DNA from: Phlegmacium glaucopus
Taxonomy: Eukaryota > Basidiomycota > Agaricomycetes > Agaricales > Cortinariaceae
Length of the DNA stretch: 64,000 nucleotides
Assembly (NCBI GenBank): GCA_015039465.1
Contig: MU130366.1
Location: 323,893-387,892 of the forward strand
Direction: 5' to 3'
Shown here: positions 23,889 to 36,020 of the stretch, in pieces
Numbering within the stretch: the first letter of the stretch is position 1
How the letters are laid out: every line of letters begins with the position of its first letter
Notes under the pieces: generated by a model
Database searches by the model: none
Seen by the model: only the letters and a program-made list of their open reading frames with translations
What the model was told of the DNA's origin: nothing
Translations under genes and position numbers: made by a program

Positions 23889-26800
23889 ATGTCCAACTTG
23901 CTGACTTTGCCATTCAAAAAGACATATCCTATTGAAATCAAAGAAGCTGCTCGAAAATACATATCTGATTACGCAGGAGCACACCCAGACGAGTTCAAAG
24001 ATGACATCAGGTTGTGGCAAACTCTACGAAAGGAGGGAGTCGGAGGCGTTGTGCACGATAACCGAGTTGATGCTGCTCTTATGTGGGTTCCCTTGATTGG
24101 TTTTGTAAGATAATATCTAACTTGTACCTTCAGCTATCATGCACAGCTCGTCTCCATCTTGACTAAACTCCCCCCGAATGTGAGAGAGAGAGATTAAATC
24201 AGTTTGATGGGCCCTTGTTCAAGCCAGCTGTTTTATATAGATCCAACTTGATGTATCCTATGCGCCCGCTTTTGATCCTTTGGCCATCCCGATCACATTG
24301 ACCAACTTGGTTTACGAGCGAGCGTCTGTTGTATTCAATCTGGCGGCTTTATATTCGCAGTTAGCAGAAGGAGAGATTCGTTCAACAAACGATGGAATTA
24401 AACGCGCTGCTGCGAACTATCAAGTAATCCTGCCTTCGTCTATCGTGCCTTGTTAGTCACTCACCAGGTCATTTGGTCCAGCAAGCCGCCGGTACATTGT
24501 CATTCTTACGGGCATCTGTACTCCCAAAGTTAGTTCTCTCACCGGATAACAAAGAAGTTTCTCTGGATCTCTCGGTTGCATTCGTGAAAAGCGTCGAGTG
24601 GCTCATGTTGGCTCAAGCACAAGAATGTTCCTGGCAGCTTGCGAAATTGAGTGCGTTTCATTTCCATCAATTGAGTATTGATCGCTGCTAATCTGACGCA
24701 GGTCAGTATAGAAATTCTCTGATTGCAAAGATTGCAGCGGGCGTATGTGGTTCCGTACTTCTTTGTGTTAATGCAATCAATTTCATTTTTAGGCTGCATC
24801 TTTGTATCGTGCAGCTGGTGCGACGATACGAGACGCATCTCCTCCGATCAAACTGAGCATACCTCCGGTAAATTTTTAATACGGGTAATTCTTTAAACTC
24901 GCTTGAACAATGATGTAGGACTGGATTACCCATATTGAAACAAAGGAATATCATTTCTCTGCCGTTGCTGAGTACCGGGAGAGTATGGTGGAATATGAGG
25001 CTAGTAGGTCCGAGTCTACTTTTAGCTTATGCTAACGTTTATCAGCAACTGAGATCATTTTGCAGATACGGCCTAGAGTTAGGACGCCTTGGTAAGGCCC
25101 AAGTGGAGGCAAGAAAAGCTTACGATATCGCCCGACGAGGTAAGATCGCTCCGACGGTTCTCCAAGATGTACAAGTAAGAAGACATGTTTTTTGACCTAC
25201 ATTGTTCGTGATACCCTCTTCAGTCTCTCCTGGAAACTGTTAGAGCCAGTGAAACTCGGGCCCAACGCGACAACGATCTCATATACCATCAGGACGTTCC
25301 AACCTCCTCAGCACTCATCCCTGTTCAAGAAACGAAGCTGGTTTCGTCCACTGTGCCAAAAGGTTTGCTAAACCCCACCACTGTCATTGGTAACCGCCAC
25401 CCGCTCTTTAATGAGCTTGTAGGCTGGGGTGCACGAGAGGCCATCAGTGAGTCAGACCACTGTCACTTATTTATTGTTAACTGACTTAACTAGACATATA
25501 CAACGACCGAAAACAAAATCTTGTTAAAGAGAAGATTATAGATGTCTCCCAAGAGCTGCAAGACCACGCAGATGAGCATGTTGATCTCTTCTCTCAACTA
25601 TACATTGCCTGATGTTGTGTTAGAGCTCTGCGAAAACTAAACCTTCCATCGGCGCTGGAAGCACTGGAGCGACCTATTGGCCTTCCCCCCAGTCTTCTAC
25701 GCAAAGCGGAGGAAGTGCGCTTAGAGGATGGCCCTGCTAAGATTGAAGCCTCCATTGAGGATGTGCAAATGCTTGCTCACCAAGACTTGGCCATCTTAGA
25801 AGAGGTGAAATTCTTGGTATTATTTGGAACCGCCCATTAATTGGAATGGGCCTTCCTACAGGCATTGGATATCCTGGACAACGAAGCTTCCGAAGATGAG
25901 GCGATTCGAAAAGAACTTCCCCTCGATCGTATGATGTCTCATGAGGCGAACGTAGAACTTATCGAAAAGGCGGAACGTTATCGAAGTATTTTGACACAAG
26001 CTGCTGAAAGTGATGAGTCTGTTAGACAAAAATGGGATGAATGGGAAGAGAGCATCACTGAATTGACCTTGGATGAGGTAGAGTGGGGATAACTTGAAAG
26101 TCAAAGTTGTACTGATGTCAGCGCATTTCAGTCAACTCTCGAAATATCGATTCCTTCTTCTACTGCGTCCCCTGCAGCACAATCCACGCCACAAGGTCGA
26201 CTGACACGCCAACACGCCCGTGCTCTACGGGTCAAGTTAGAAGAATTAGATACCCTCAATCGTGATCGGGACCAGCTTGTCCACAGAGCAAGCTCCCTTG
26301 TGGCAGCTGACGATATCGAACCACTGATCCTGAAGGCATCCTCCGGATTTGAACAGTTGGCTGACATTCAACCGGAGATGTTTGAGGATGTTTCTGATGA
26401 GCAATTGGCCAAATTTGATAAATTTTTGGTGGAGATGAGTGAAATTGAACGCAAACAGAATGACATTCTTGAAGATATTCAGGTATAGTACCCACTTTGT
26501 CCCTGCCGTCTGTTCTGATATTTATGAATGTTCAGAATCGTAATAAGCAATTTCTAGATTCAAGATGGGACGATCCGGCGGTGAAGGAACGTGAGCAAGC
26601 GCTACAATCCCTAGATTTAGCCTACTTCAAATACCGCGAGATCACCCGTAATCTCGATGAGGGGTTCAAGGTGAGTCCGTGATGTAAGTCTTTTTTCCCC
26701 TTCAGTGACTGGAGGTTTCCGAGTTTTACAATGACCTTGCCGGCATCTTGGTACAATTCAAGGAAGTGTGTAAAGCGTGGAGCTTGCAACGCAACCAAGA

Positions 26801-27095
26801 GATCCAGTGAGCTGTTATCGACCCATCAACCCCTTCTTTTGTTTAACAATGACATAACTATAGTACTCTCACACGTTCTCTTCAGTCAATGTCTCTCTGT
26901 GACAGCGATGTCAGTCAAGTTATTACTCCAGAAAAAGAAACGCAGTCCCCCTCGCTGATCCCGTCACCAACGGGATCTCATACACAGAAGCAGCCTCTTA
27001 GGAAGTCTGCGCTCAGGTTACCCGCTCTCAATTCCAATGAATGGGATTTTGAAGAATTTGCACTGCCACCTGGCCCAAAGGATGGGAAAATGTGA
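23889..27095 (+). CDS. rim20: pH-response regulator palA/Rim20 (Bro1-domain, Alix-like)
   Basis: Cytosolic scaffold that docks on ESCRT-III (Snf7) and presents the Rim101/PacC transcription factor to its protease during ambient-pH signalling. The N-terminus (MSNLLTLPFKKTYPIEIKEA) opens a Bro1 domain, with DVSYAPAFDPLAIPITLTNL, YERASVVFNLAALYSQLAEG and ARKAYDIARRGKIAPTVLQD. A V-shaped helical region follows (LPSALEALERPIGLPPSLL, QARALRVKLEELDTLNRDRD-type helices, DILEDIQNRNKQFLDSRW and FYNDLAGILVQFKEVCKAW). A Ser/Pro-rich tail ends NSNEWDFEEFALPPGPKDGK. Length is about 780 residues over a dozen exons. Bro1 itself and Alix also share this architecture. The short tail without a doa4-type extension favours palA/Rim20. 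Confidence 0.9.
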
Positions 27096-27851
27096 TCCAT
27101 TGATAGACTCGTGACCGCAGTGCTTTGCATAAATAATTGCTCCCTGGAGATGGCAGACTGAACTGTGGCTATTCTTTTTCTGATGAGTTAGTGTATATAG
27201 TTAGGATATAAGTCCAGTTGGCAGGCAGTTATTGACTCATTAAATCCTAATTGAGCGACAGCAGATCGGAACTGTGAGTGACTGATGGTCACATCAACAC
27301 CATTGTTGTGACAATGACAGCGGCAATTATTTTATTATACAGTATTAATAATATACAAAGCAATGTAGTATCGTGAGGATCGAAATGGAAACCGGGACTT
27401 GGCTCATGTCCCGCGCTATGATCGAAAATGGGGCCCTCGGGTATCACCAATACTCTGTGAAAAGTAGACCCTAGATAGGAAGGTATATTTTGGCAGCCCC
27501 GAGAACTTAGATTCATTATTACTCTTTGTTTCTTACTCATATATTTCTTTCAATTATATAATATGGATGATTTTCTGACTTTCAATGAGATCCTGGATTC
27601 TTTGTCAACCCTTACAAGAAGCTTCAATCCATCTGAAACTGCTCTGCAAAGTCGTTGGTGGGTGTAGAGGTACTTTTTTTGTTGTTTATAAAGTTTAACT
27701 CGGAAAGATGTATCTCAAACGATGAGAGGAGGAGTGAAAGAGCGACCATCATCGACATGATCACATGATAGGACCTGTCACAGGTCTAATAATAGTAGTA
27801 GTAGTATCCGCTATCTCAGTCGCCATCTGAAGCACTCATATTTCATTCAAG
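27096..27851. other. Intergenic, no gene seen
   Basis: 3' region of palA/RIM20 and promoter region of the DM9 gene. A short TAG trinucleotide run lies near 27792-27806. No coding frame is supported. Confidence 0.5.
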
Positions 27852-28878
27852 ATGTCCCCTCGACCTCGTCGCAGAAGCATAGATTCCTCTGATTCTGATT
27901 CATCGTGCAACAAACACAAACTTGACAAAGAACATAACCATCATGAGACTAGAGACTACGGCTATAACGACATGCCTAGTACTTTTGTATCTCATTTCCC
28001 ATCTGGCCATGGCTCACCTACTATACCTAATTTCCCATCTGGCTATGGCTCGCCTTCTATACCTCATTTCCCACCTGGACATGGTTCACCTGCCACCGCC
28101 CACTTCCCGTCCGACCATGTACCTGCTATGCCGCACTTCCCATCCCATCATGATTCATCCTCTATGTATCATACCCCACCTAGCCATGATGAAAAGTCCA
28201 TTTCTCAGACAAAATCGGCGACTGAATATAACCAACACACCTTGCTTGGTGGTGCACACAGCACACCGCCTCCCTATAGTGCCGCACCTGCGCTACCAGC
28301 GCCTCCTTCCTCCGGCTTTCGGATTCCATTGTCCACGACAGGTGTCTTTCCTGATCCACAAACACTGGGCCCGCCCCCTTGCTATGATGCTGATGGATCA
28401 CCCATTTATATTGGATCCGCTTTGCTGGGCAACTCAGTCCATCCATGCAAGATAGGAAAGCACCTTCAAACTCATGTCGCAGTTCCTTATGGAGGAGCAG
28501 AATATTATCACAAAGGCAGATACGATCTCCTCCCTTATAGGCCGGATCAGATGGAGTTCGTTCCTACTTCGTATGGCAGGATCCCTCCTGGCAGAAGGCT
28601 TGTCGAAGGCGGGTATGAAGACCATGGCGCAAAGCTGTATCATGCAGTTGCGTTAATCAATGGCATAAGGGTCCCCGGCAAGGCTGCAGAGCACCTGTCC
28701 GTCTTTTATTATCACCTAACCATTCTATCCATTAACTTCCCATTTCCAGCGGTGGTTGTAATGTGGCGTTCGGAGGAGCGGAACACATCATTCAAGGCAA
28801 TTACGAAATTTTGTATGTTTTGTATTCCTTTTTAGATTGGAACTCGACTCTAACCCTTTTTAAAGGTGCTGGAGATAA
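27852..28878 (+). CDS. DM9 (DUF3421) protein with N-terminal tandem repeats
   Basis: The exons are 27852-28696, 28750-28812 and 28866-28878. The first ~30 residues are charged (MSPRPRRRSIDSSDSDSS). About 80 residues follow of imperfect ~13-residue repeats on the pattern HFPSGHGSPTIP, then a Pro-rich linker. The C-terminal half carries two DM9 repeats. One has HVAVPYGGAEYYHKGRYDLL; the other has KLYHAVALINGIRVPGK and CNVAFGGAEHIIQGNYEIL. DM9 folds are mannose-binding lectins in some animals and are common but unassigned in fungi. No signal peptide is visible, so the protein is probably cytosolic. The last intron is uncertain: if 28813-28865 is kept, the frame runs on ~25 residues to a stop at 28897. 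Confidence 0.82.
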
Positions 28879-28897
28879 AAGCTCAAAATTAAATTGA

Positions 28898-29418
28898 GAA
28901 CCTGAATACTATCGTGTTTGTAAACATATCGGACCGTCTGGTATATCCACGACTCCTATCAGTAGCGGCGAACAGAAATTTATAAATTGTTATCGCAACG
29001 GCCTCCAAGTTCATCAAGTCAATGTCCCCTTGAAACTCAATCGCAACATATTGGTTGTCTAAATTGGTTTCTAGTTTGAACTAAGCTCACTCGGTCATCA
29101 GCGTCCATAGTAGACAATTACAGAGGCACAGATGCGACGGAACTCTCTATTCACTACCCCATCGAGTCTTTCCATTTGGATCATATTGTGCTTTTGGAGG
29201 GACAGTTGATCACCCTACCTCGATCCCATCAGGGAATCACTGTCGCCGTCATGGAAAGTAGCGGGAAAGTTATTTGTTCTGCAGGCCAGAGAGTCAATAT
29301 CGCCGTTGGACAGGCCTTCAACGTCTTCAGCGTTCAACTCTCAGCGTCTTGCATGGGTAACCTTAGGGCCTTTGTCAGTATGGTCTCCAAGACGACTCGC
29401 CTTTTGTCCTCAACTTGA
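28898..29418 (+). pseudogene. Orphan coding-like fragment downstream of the DM9 gene
   Basis: An open frame from 28898 to a stop at about 29067 encodes EPEYYRVCKHIGPSGIST and CYRNGLQVHQVNVPLKLNRN. A second open frame to 29418 encodes HYPIESFHLDHIVLLEGQ and GKVICSAGQRVNIAVGQAFN. The codon use looks coding and an intron near 29055-29108 could join them. There is no start codon in frame, because a TGA lies directly upstream at 28895-28897. It is either the tail of an unrecognised gene or a decayed piece. No family was recognised. Confidence 0.3.
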
Positions 29419-30497
29419 AACGTCCGTCCTTGATGGCCAGTACTTACCCCAGGCCCTTCACCTAAAGGATCGATGATCAATCTACTTGAATTCCATGGGC
29501 TGGTGATTAGAGACTATTCTTAGCTTCCGTCAGGTACTGTAAACCACAATGCGGTTCCACTGCTATCTATGCATCTACCAATATATGCAGCTTGCACACA
29601 ACCACAACCACAAATTGACAATTTTGAAGAGCCGTATAACAGATTGGGATGTGTACTATGATTTTATTCTAATTGTTTGACCAGAGTAACAAAGAGACCA
29701 CCGAAAGTTTATGCACCCGTGGGAAATTCAACCTCCTTGCCTGTCGTCGTCACCGTCTGATGAACCAGACGACTTATCTGCCTGATGCCGGCTTATATTT
29801 CAGAGGACGTTTGGGCCCGGGAGGGTTTTCACACGAACAACTTGGTCCTCAAGTCGTGTGCGCTTCGCTTGGCATGGTAGCTGCAACTTGATGATTGTCT
29901 TCCATTGGTTAGGATTCTTAGGAATACCAAATTCTTTCGTGCACCCTTCCTGGTCTTGCGGCACGTGTTGACCGCGTTCCGCATGATCGCTGCGTTAGCA
30001 CGGCTTTGTTGACACAGAAAGCGCCTTATACAGCATATTGGACGATTAGGGAATGGAAGTATAAGGTGCGGTGTCACCATGTGAGCAATGCGCACATTGC
30101 AGTTCTTTGTCACTCAGCAACCTGTCCGTCCATCAACAAGGTCACTCATTTTTGCACGAATTTTTTCGATCTTAAGGCGGGAAATCTACATCGGAACTAT
30201 TTTCGGTGCAAAAGTTTACCTGTGAAATCAGGTGCGTCAACTTGTAACGGCTATCACAACTCAGCAATGCATCGACCGATGGCCACCAAATTTGAGGAAG
30301 TATCTCTATTAGTGTAAAGTGGTGTCCGCTATACTGTATATGCTTGACGCGAAATTTTCAAGGCTGTTGGATCTTTGCCAAAGATCAGCCAAGATCACCC
30401 CTGTTCGAATTTCGAAGTATACGGATCTGGGCAAGCGAATGCCAAGTACAAGTTTATAAAGTCCTTGGTTCCGGTCGACAAACGTGCTTGAATATAC
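29419..30497. other. Intergenic, no gene seen
   Basis: No convincing frame. Short frames at 29673-29891 and 30006-30317 lack motifs. The 3' part is the alkaline phosphatase promoter region. Confidence 0.5.
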
Positions 30498-30504
30498 TAT
30501 AAAG
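30498..30504 (+). promoter_or_regulatory. TATA box of the alkaline phosphatase gene
   Basis: TATAAAG, 56-62 nt upstream of the ATG at 30560. Confidence 0.5.
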
Positions 30505-30559
30505 CAGGACATAATGATACCCTGGTTAACATCCTCAGTGTCCACAACAACCTTCAAAA

Positions 30560-33500
30560 ATGAAGGTCTCTCTGATACTAATTACTCTGGCAACTTCCGC
30601 CTCAGCTCAAACCTTCCAACGGCTTGGCGCTTGTCCGACTCTTGGATGCGTGTTTCCGCCTGATCAAACCGACTTTTTAGCTGGGCAATTATTTGACATT
30701 CGACTCGAAGTTCATGCACCTGTGAATGGTAGTGAAGCTGCTAGTGGCATTCCTGATGAAAATTTCACCTTCCACATACAAAGACCAGATGGCAAGTATG
30801 ACGAGGCTACAAATTTTTTCAAAGTTCAAGAACCGGAGTTGGAAAAATGGACTTTTTCGTGCGCATCCTTTGAGATCCTCTGCTCGCATTAACATTCAAT
30901 TAAAATCGACGACTTTGTATCAGTTACTATGAGGATTTATTTGCTCAGGATGCAGGGAAGCCCACCATGGTCAACGTCGCTTCCAAGGCGTTTCGAGCTG
31001 TGAGTTTGTCCACTAAATCTCAAGTCAGCTGTTACTGACGATTTACACAAGCTTTCATTGATCAAGGTGCATCTCTCTCTCTTTCGTCGATTTCACTAGC
31101 ATTCGCTGACGTATCGGCTTATAGCCGGGAGATTACACCGCTATACTGTCGTACAAAGGAGGCACCACGATTGCAAAATGGGTTGTACGTAAACCCGCCA
31201 CCAAACGAAAAGCAAAAAATGTTCTGTTCTTCATCGGAGATGGTGCGCATTTATTTTCTAAATTTCACTTTTGAAAATGTTTGACTGATCGAAACGATTT
31301 TTATAGGGATGACGCAGGCAATGATTACAGCTGCCCGTCTCATTGCCCACAAGTCGATCAATGGGAGGTACCAAACACTGATGCAAATGGATCAAATGGA
31401 CAACCTTGGACAGTGCGTTTCATTTGCAGACCGATTGTAGCTTGCAGCGTAGCTGACCAGATAATTTTGTATAGTCAAATGACCCACTCAATTGACTCCT
31501 TTATTACCGACTCGGCTAATTCAGCTACAGCACTTTACACTGGCAAAAAGTCAACTGTGAATGCCCTGAATGTCTGGGTGGATAGCGTGCGCACCTTTTG
31601 TGCATGCTTTTCTTTGCAAACATGCTGACTCACGCTATCATTTTCTCTCAGTCCAAGAACTCTTTTGATGATCCAAAAGTCGAGACTATCGCCGAACTCT
31701 TCCGAAGGCGTATTGGAGGCGCACTTGGCATAGTTTCAACTGCATATATTGCTGATGCGACTCCTGGTTTGTACAATCATCACCTACATCCACCTCACGA
31801 TTGAAATGTCTTTGGGAATAGGGGCTTTATGTGCCCACACTCGCGATCGTATGCATATTTCTACGCGTTGTCGCTAAACGATCCTGACTCAGGTTCTTAG
31901 GTAGCCAGTCGGCAGCCGTAGTTGCTGAATACCTCACAAGTGCCGAAGCTATCAACTCCACTTTCGCTTGGCCAACAAGTTGCAAGGGTCCCGATGTTAT
32001 TTTCGGGTGCGCTTGTTTCTCTGTTATGTACCTAATAGGCTAACTGAGGTGTCTTTTTCAGTGGTGGGGCTGAACAGTTCATCGCAGGCAAGGGATCTCC
32101 AAATGGCACCGACTACTACAAAGCTTTCCAAGCTCAAGGATATAATGTCGTTTACAATAACACCCAACTGCAAGCTACCGAAAATGGTTCTAAAACTCTG
32201 GGTATCTTCTGCAGTCAGTCAATTTTCTTACTTGATATCACTTCATAACCTCTTTATCGATGCAGCTGGCAACCTGTAAGCTTAGCTCAGTCGGCGTGAC
32301 TACCTTTCTTACCAACTATCACTCAAAGGGCGAAGTGGCTCGATCGCAATGTTAGTTATAATTGAAGGTCGACAAATCCGTATTGACGCAAGTGTCATCT
32401 CTAGGTTTTAAAAGATAACCTCAGGAATCAGAAGAATAGTCCTACCGGTGACGGTACTGATGCTGTCGACCAGCCTGGATTGAAGGAAATGACTCTGAAA
32501 GCTATTGATATTCTTCAAGCCAGAACGAAAAACAACGAGGGCTGGTTCATGATGTACGTGTTCTTTTTGCAGGCACGATATACTTATATATTTAATCGCT
32601 TTATTCGACCCAGGTCTGAAGCAGCAAGCATCGATAAGGTATAATTCTCCGTTCATGATGTGGATAAGCAGGGCTTATAAAGGAACTGAAGATGATGCAT
32701 GTCCTTGATTATGATCGTGCTCTTGGAGACTTGCTGGAACTTGACGACACTATTCGTGCTTCTATCGCTCGTAAGTCTACATGAAACCGGTGTCAAATTC
32801 TCCATCTCGATTTCTTTCACTTTTTACTCACTAGATCTCAAGAAAATCGGAGAGTATGAAAACACCTTAATTGTCGTCACAGCCGATCATGGACACGGTT
32901 TCGTACGCCCCCCCCCCCCCAATTCTCATGCTCTGACATCTATTAACCTTGGATGCAGGACGTCTTTGGCGGCACTGACACAAAGTACCTCGCTGCTCAA
33001 ACAACGGATCGCAAGAAGAGGAATGCGAGTGAGTAACCTGCTTTTACATAGGGTAAAGCTAAGCTCCTTTATTAGTCGGTACATATGTCCACTCGGGCTT
33101 GAGTGGTTATACAGTCGCAGAAGACTCGCTTCCCACGAATAATACCATTATTTTTGGGAGTGAAGGTCCCAATTTTCCCGTTCAATGGAATCCTAGATAT
33201 TCTTATGCTGTGTGTCTTGATTTCTTTCCATAACTCTTATCTAACATCTGTTATTAAACAGGCTGGCTTTGGTGCCAACCCCGACCGGTAAGCAGATTCA
33301 GAACCTAACCGCGAAGACCGTAATTCATGTCTGTTGTTGCCAGTCGTGAATCCTATAGCCTCGAGACGGATGGGCCCCGTACACCTGCCGTCCCTGGCTC
33401 AGATGGATATGTGGTTAATCCTGCTGACCATATTGATGGTATGTCAGATATCTTACATGTCTTTACACCTAGCTCACATCATGTCTTCTGTTAGGTTTTA

Positions 33501-33836
33501 ACGTCTGTAAGTAGATTAACTTGATTTCATCCTTTATATAGCGCTAATTTCTTCACAGCGGGCACACTTCCTACTGAGGAGGCCCAAGGTGTTCACTCCT
33601 TACAAGGTAACGACTTTGAAAGATTTCTAAAGTACTTGAATTTGAAATGAAATTCAAAAAGATGTTTCTGTTTTCGCCAATGGGCCTGGATCAGAAGCTT
33701 TCCGCGGCGTTTGTAAGCGACTTCCAGCTCTGTATTCCACTAGGACTCTGCTAACATTTACTCCTATACCTTTAAAGATAACAGCATTGATATCTTCTTC
33801 AAAATTGCCGATGCTCTTGCTTTGGGAAGAAGTTAA
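30560..33836 (+). CDS. Secreted alkaline phosphatase
   Basis: Zinc/magnesium-dependent phosphomonoesterase that frees phosphate from organic esters outside the cell or in the vacuole. The ATG opens a signal peptide (MKVSLILITLATSASAQ). Family motifs follow in order. NVLFFIGDGMTQAMITAARL carries the metal-binding Asp. ITDSANSATALYTGKKS carries the nucleophilic Ser. Next come VSTAYIADATPG and DVIFGGGAEQFIAGKGSPNG. MMSEAASIDKE is the metal-ligand stretch, and TLIVVTADHGHGFDVFGG carries the last metal His/Asp. The C-terminus ends ADALALGRS at the TAA 33834-33836. Length is about 580-600 residues. The gene is unusually fragmented, with around fifteen short exons, some only a few dozen bases. It converges with the GTPase gene 139 bp downstream. 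Confidence 0.93.
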
Positions 33837-33975
33837 TACGGCATGTTGAATTCAATGATATTGGTTTCTTTATACCCTACTTCTCCCAAGACGTATTACT
33901 CTCTCTTCTCTTGAGGGGGGCGAATAACTCTACCCAATATCCAAGGCATCTATTCAATTGTTGTAGCATTGTGGC

Positions 33976-35173
33976 TCAACGAAAATACCGAACCATGGCT
34001 GCCACAGCGACCGTAGCTTTAGCTACAATATCTTCTGGTGGTGGTCGTGGAATCGGAACTGGCGCTAAGAGCCTTGCAGCTATGTAGACGTAGGGTCCGA
34101 CTTGCCACGCCAACTTTGCACCTGCCAAACCCCATCTTGCGATTTTAGTCCCTCTGCCCTCATTTGATCTGTCTTGTGACCCCTGCTGTTGGAACCGTTG
34201 TCGTTCCTTTTGGAAATCCGCAGTCAAATTCTCTGCCTCTTTCTTCAATCGTGCTATTTTTTCGCTTAAGTCTTCTATCTCTCTTTGTTTATCCTGATCA
34301 ACTTCGCCGGTTTTTTCTCCGATCATATCTGTCAGTTCGGAGGTGCCTTTGCGATTTGTACCATTCTCCTCTTTGAGTGCATTGATCTCGTTGTGATAGA
34401 GTTCTTGTTGCTTGCCCAGCTCATTTAACAACTCTGCTCCGGCCGCAGTCTTATCCAGGTCTTTATGTTCATCAACAATCTCTTGCTGAATCGCGAGAGT
34501 TACTGGTTGGTTCCCAATCAAGTGGGCGATGATATCTAGCGCCGACTGATGTGTGTTGTTACTGCGCAATAGTTGAGCTCCTTGATCAAGAATTGTTTTG
34601 AAGAATTGAGTTTTCAATTCTTTTTCCCTTGCCTCACCACGGCCTGCTGTAACTTCGTCCCACATACTAGTGACGATGGCTACGTTCTTAGCAGCCGGGA
34701 TTCCGCACATTTCTTTGAACATCTTGAAGTTCCTTTGCGACAACCCGCCCATTCGATTATCGGAGATACGATGCATGTAAATGAGTCCAGATAGTTTGAG
34801 GCCTTTCTCGTATCTATGATTTTCCATTAGTATATCCCTGCCGGTTACGATTTGGCTGAAACATCAGGCTCTCACGTGTGGGTCAAAAAATGGGCAATCA
34901 TTCGGATTATTTCAGTCTCGGTGTGGGTACTGTCGTCGAATCCTGGCGTGTCAATCAAGGTAACCGGCTTATCATCGATTGTGCATTCTACGATATTGAT
35001 CTCCTTCGTGCAAGAATTAAGGTCATCACCAACGGGCAAAACTTGTGAATCACAGATTAGGTTGATCAACTAAGGGCAAAATAACTTCAGCACGTGTGAT
35101 TAGAATTCATGGCAACAACAGTACGGACCGTGGTTTTTCCCGTTCCAGTGGCTCCCATGACACTGAAGATCAT
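33976..35173 (-). CDS. AIG1-like P-loop GTPase with long coiled coil (358 residues)
   Basis: The exons are 35173-35129, 35069-34876 and 34813-33976. The first codons encode the P-loop (MIFSVMGATGTGKTT), so the domain begins almost at the start codon. The switch-I Thr lies in SCTKEINIVECTID, and the G3 motif is VTLIDTPGFDDSTHTE. Next comes GLIYMHRISDNRMGG, typical of fungal AIG1-like proteins. The G4 position reads VAIVTSMWDEV, that is TSMWDE in place of NKxD. After the G domain a helical region of about 130 residues is very rich in Glu/Lys (IEDLSEKIARLKKEAENLT). It is followed by a hydrophobic, Pro-rich C-terminus (YVYIAARLLAPVPIPRP) that may touch membranes. The first donor site (GTCCGT) is not ideal, and an upstream exon cannot be excluded. 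Confidence 0.8.
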
Positions 35174-36020
35174 TTGGTTCAAATCATGCCAGTTCTTATT
35201 AAAAATGAGGTGACATACGCAATTGCAATGTTTTCATTTGGTGAAATATTGACCTTGGGCCCGTTAGTGAGTGTTAAAAAGGCCCAACCATATTTAGGCG
35301 CCCGTACCATTTTTACACCTTTGCCAGCTTAGGTTCTCCGTTTCTTCACAGGAACCTACAGAGAGAAATATAATCAGAGCTCCATGATACTTCGTCTTGG
35401 AATTCACACTAACGCGGGGGCTCTTGACTTGAACTTCAGGATGATACTGGACAAGTCTGAGCAGAAGTCTTCTAGTGCGCCTCTTATCGTTCATCACGGA
35501 GATCACCGGTGGCCAAATAAAGTAACCCCTAGTAACCTCAAATGACAAGTTTACAGACATATACAACCAAGTGGTGGATGTTCCTCTTTTTCGGACTTGA
35601 TATTAATTATATAAGAAACTACAACAGTAACATACTGAGACAGATCGCCCCGCCACATTTGGATGTTTGTGTACACGTGTTATTAATACATCCGTGTACT
35701 ATGGCCATCATTCCAAGGGTTCATTGACGACTCGATCGATAACTTTTCCCGTCATCATTGCCGGAATGATACAACAAGGCACTAGTAGGTCTTATGTCTC
35801 AGACGGGCTTTCGAGCCTTTATCCTCCCTTCTCCAGCTACGTTGAAATCCGAAATCCATGTAATCATCAGAGGTACGTTTGTCATTTTTAAGAAATTAAT
35901 CAAAGCATGCTAAAAATTACTGTCGGTGGGTCCTTCTGGTGCCAAAGCACAATTCTTAATAAACGCACCCATTTATCTCTGAAAACCTCAAACTGACGGA
36001 ATCCAACACGTTAACGAATA
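35174..36020. other. Intergenic; possible worn remnant
   Basis: A 90-codon frame on the minus strand at 35294-35566 has mixed composition and no recognised motif. It could be an untranslated 5' exon of the GTPase gene or a remnant. Nothing else is seen. Confidence 0.35.

Noticed and set aside
35294..35566. 90-codon minus-strand frame as an upstream exon of the GTPase gene
   Set aside because: The P-loop domain is already complete from the Met at 35173, and no good splice pair links the two.
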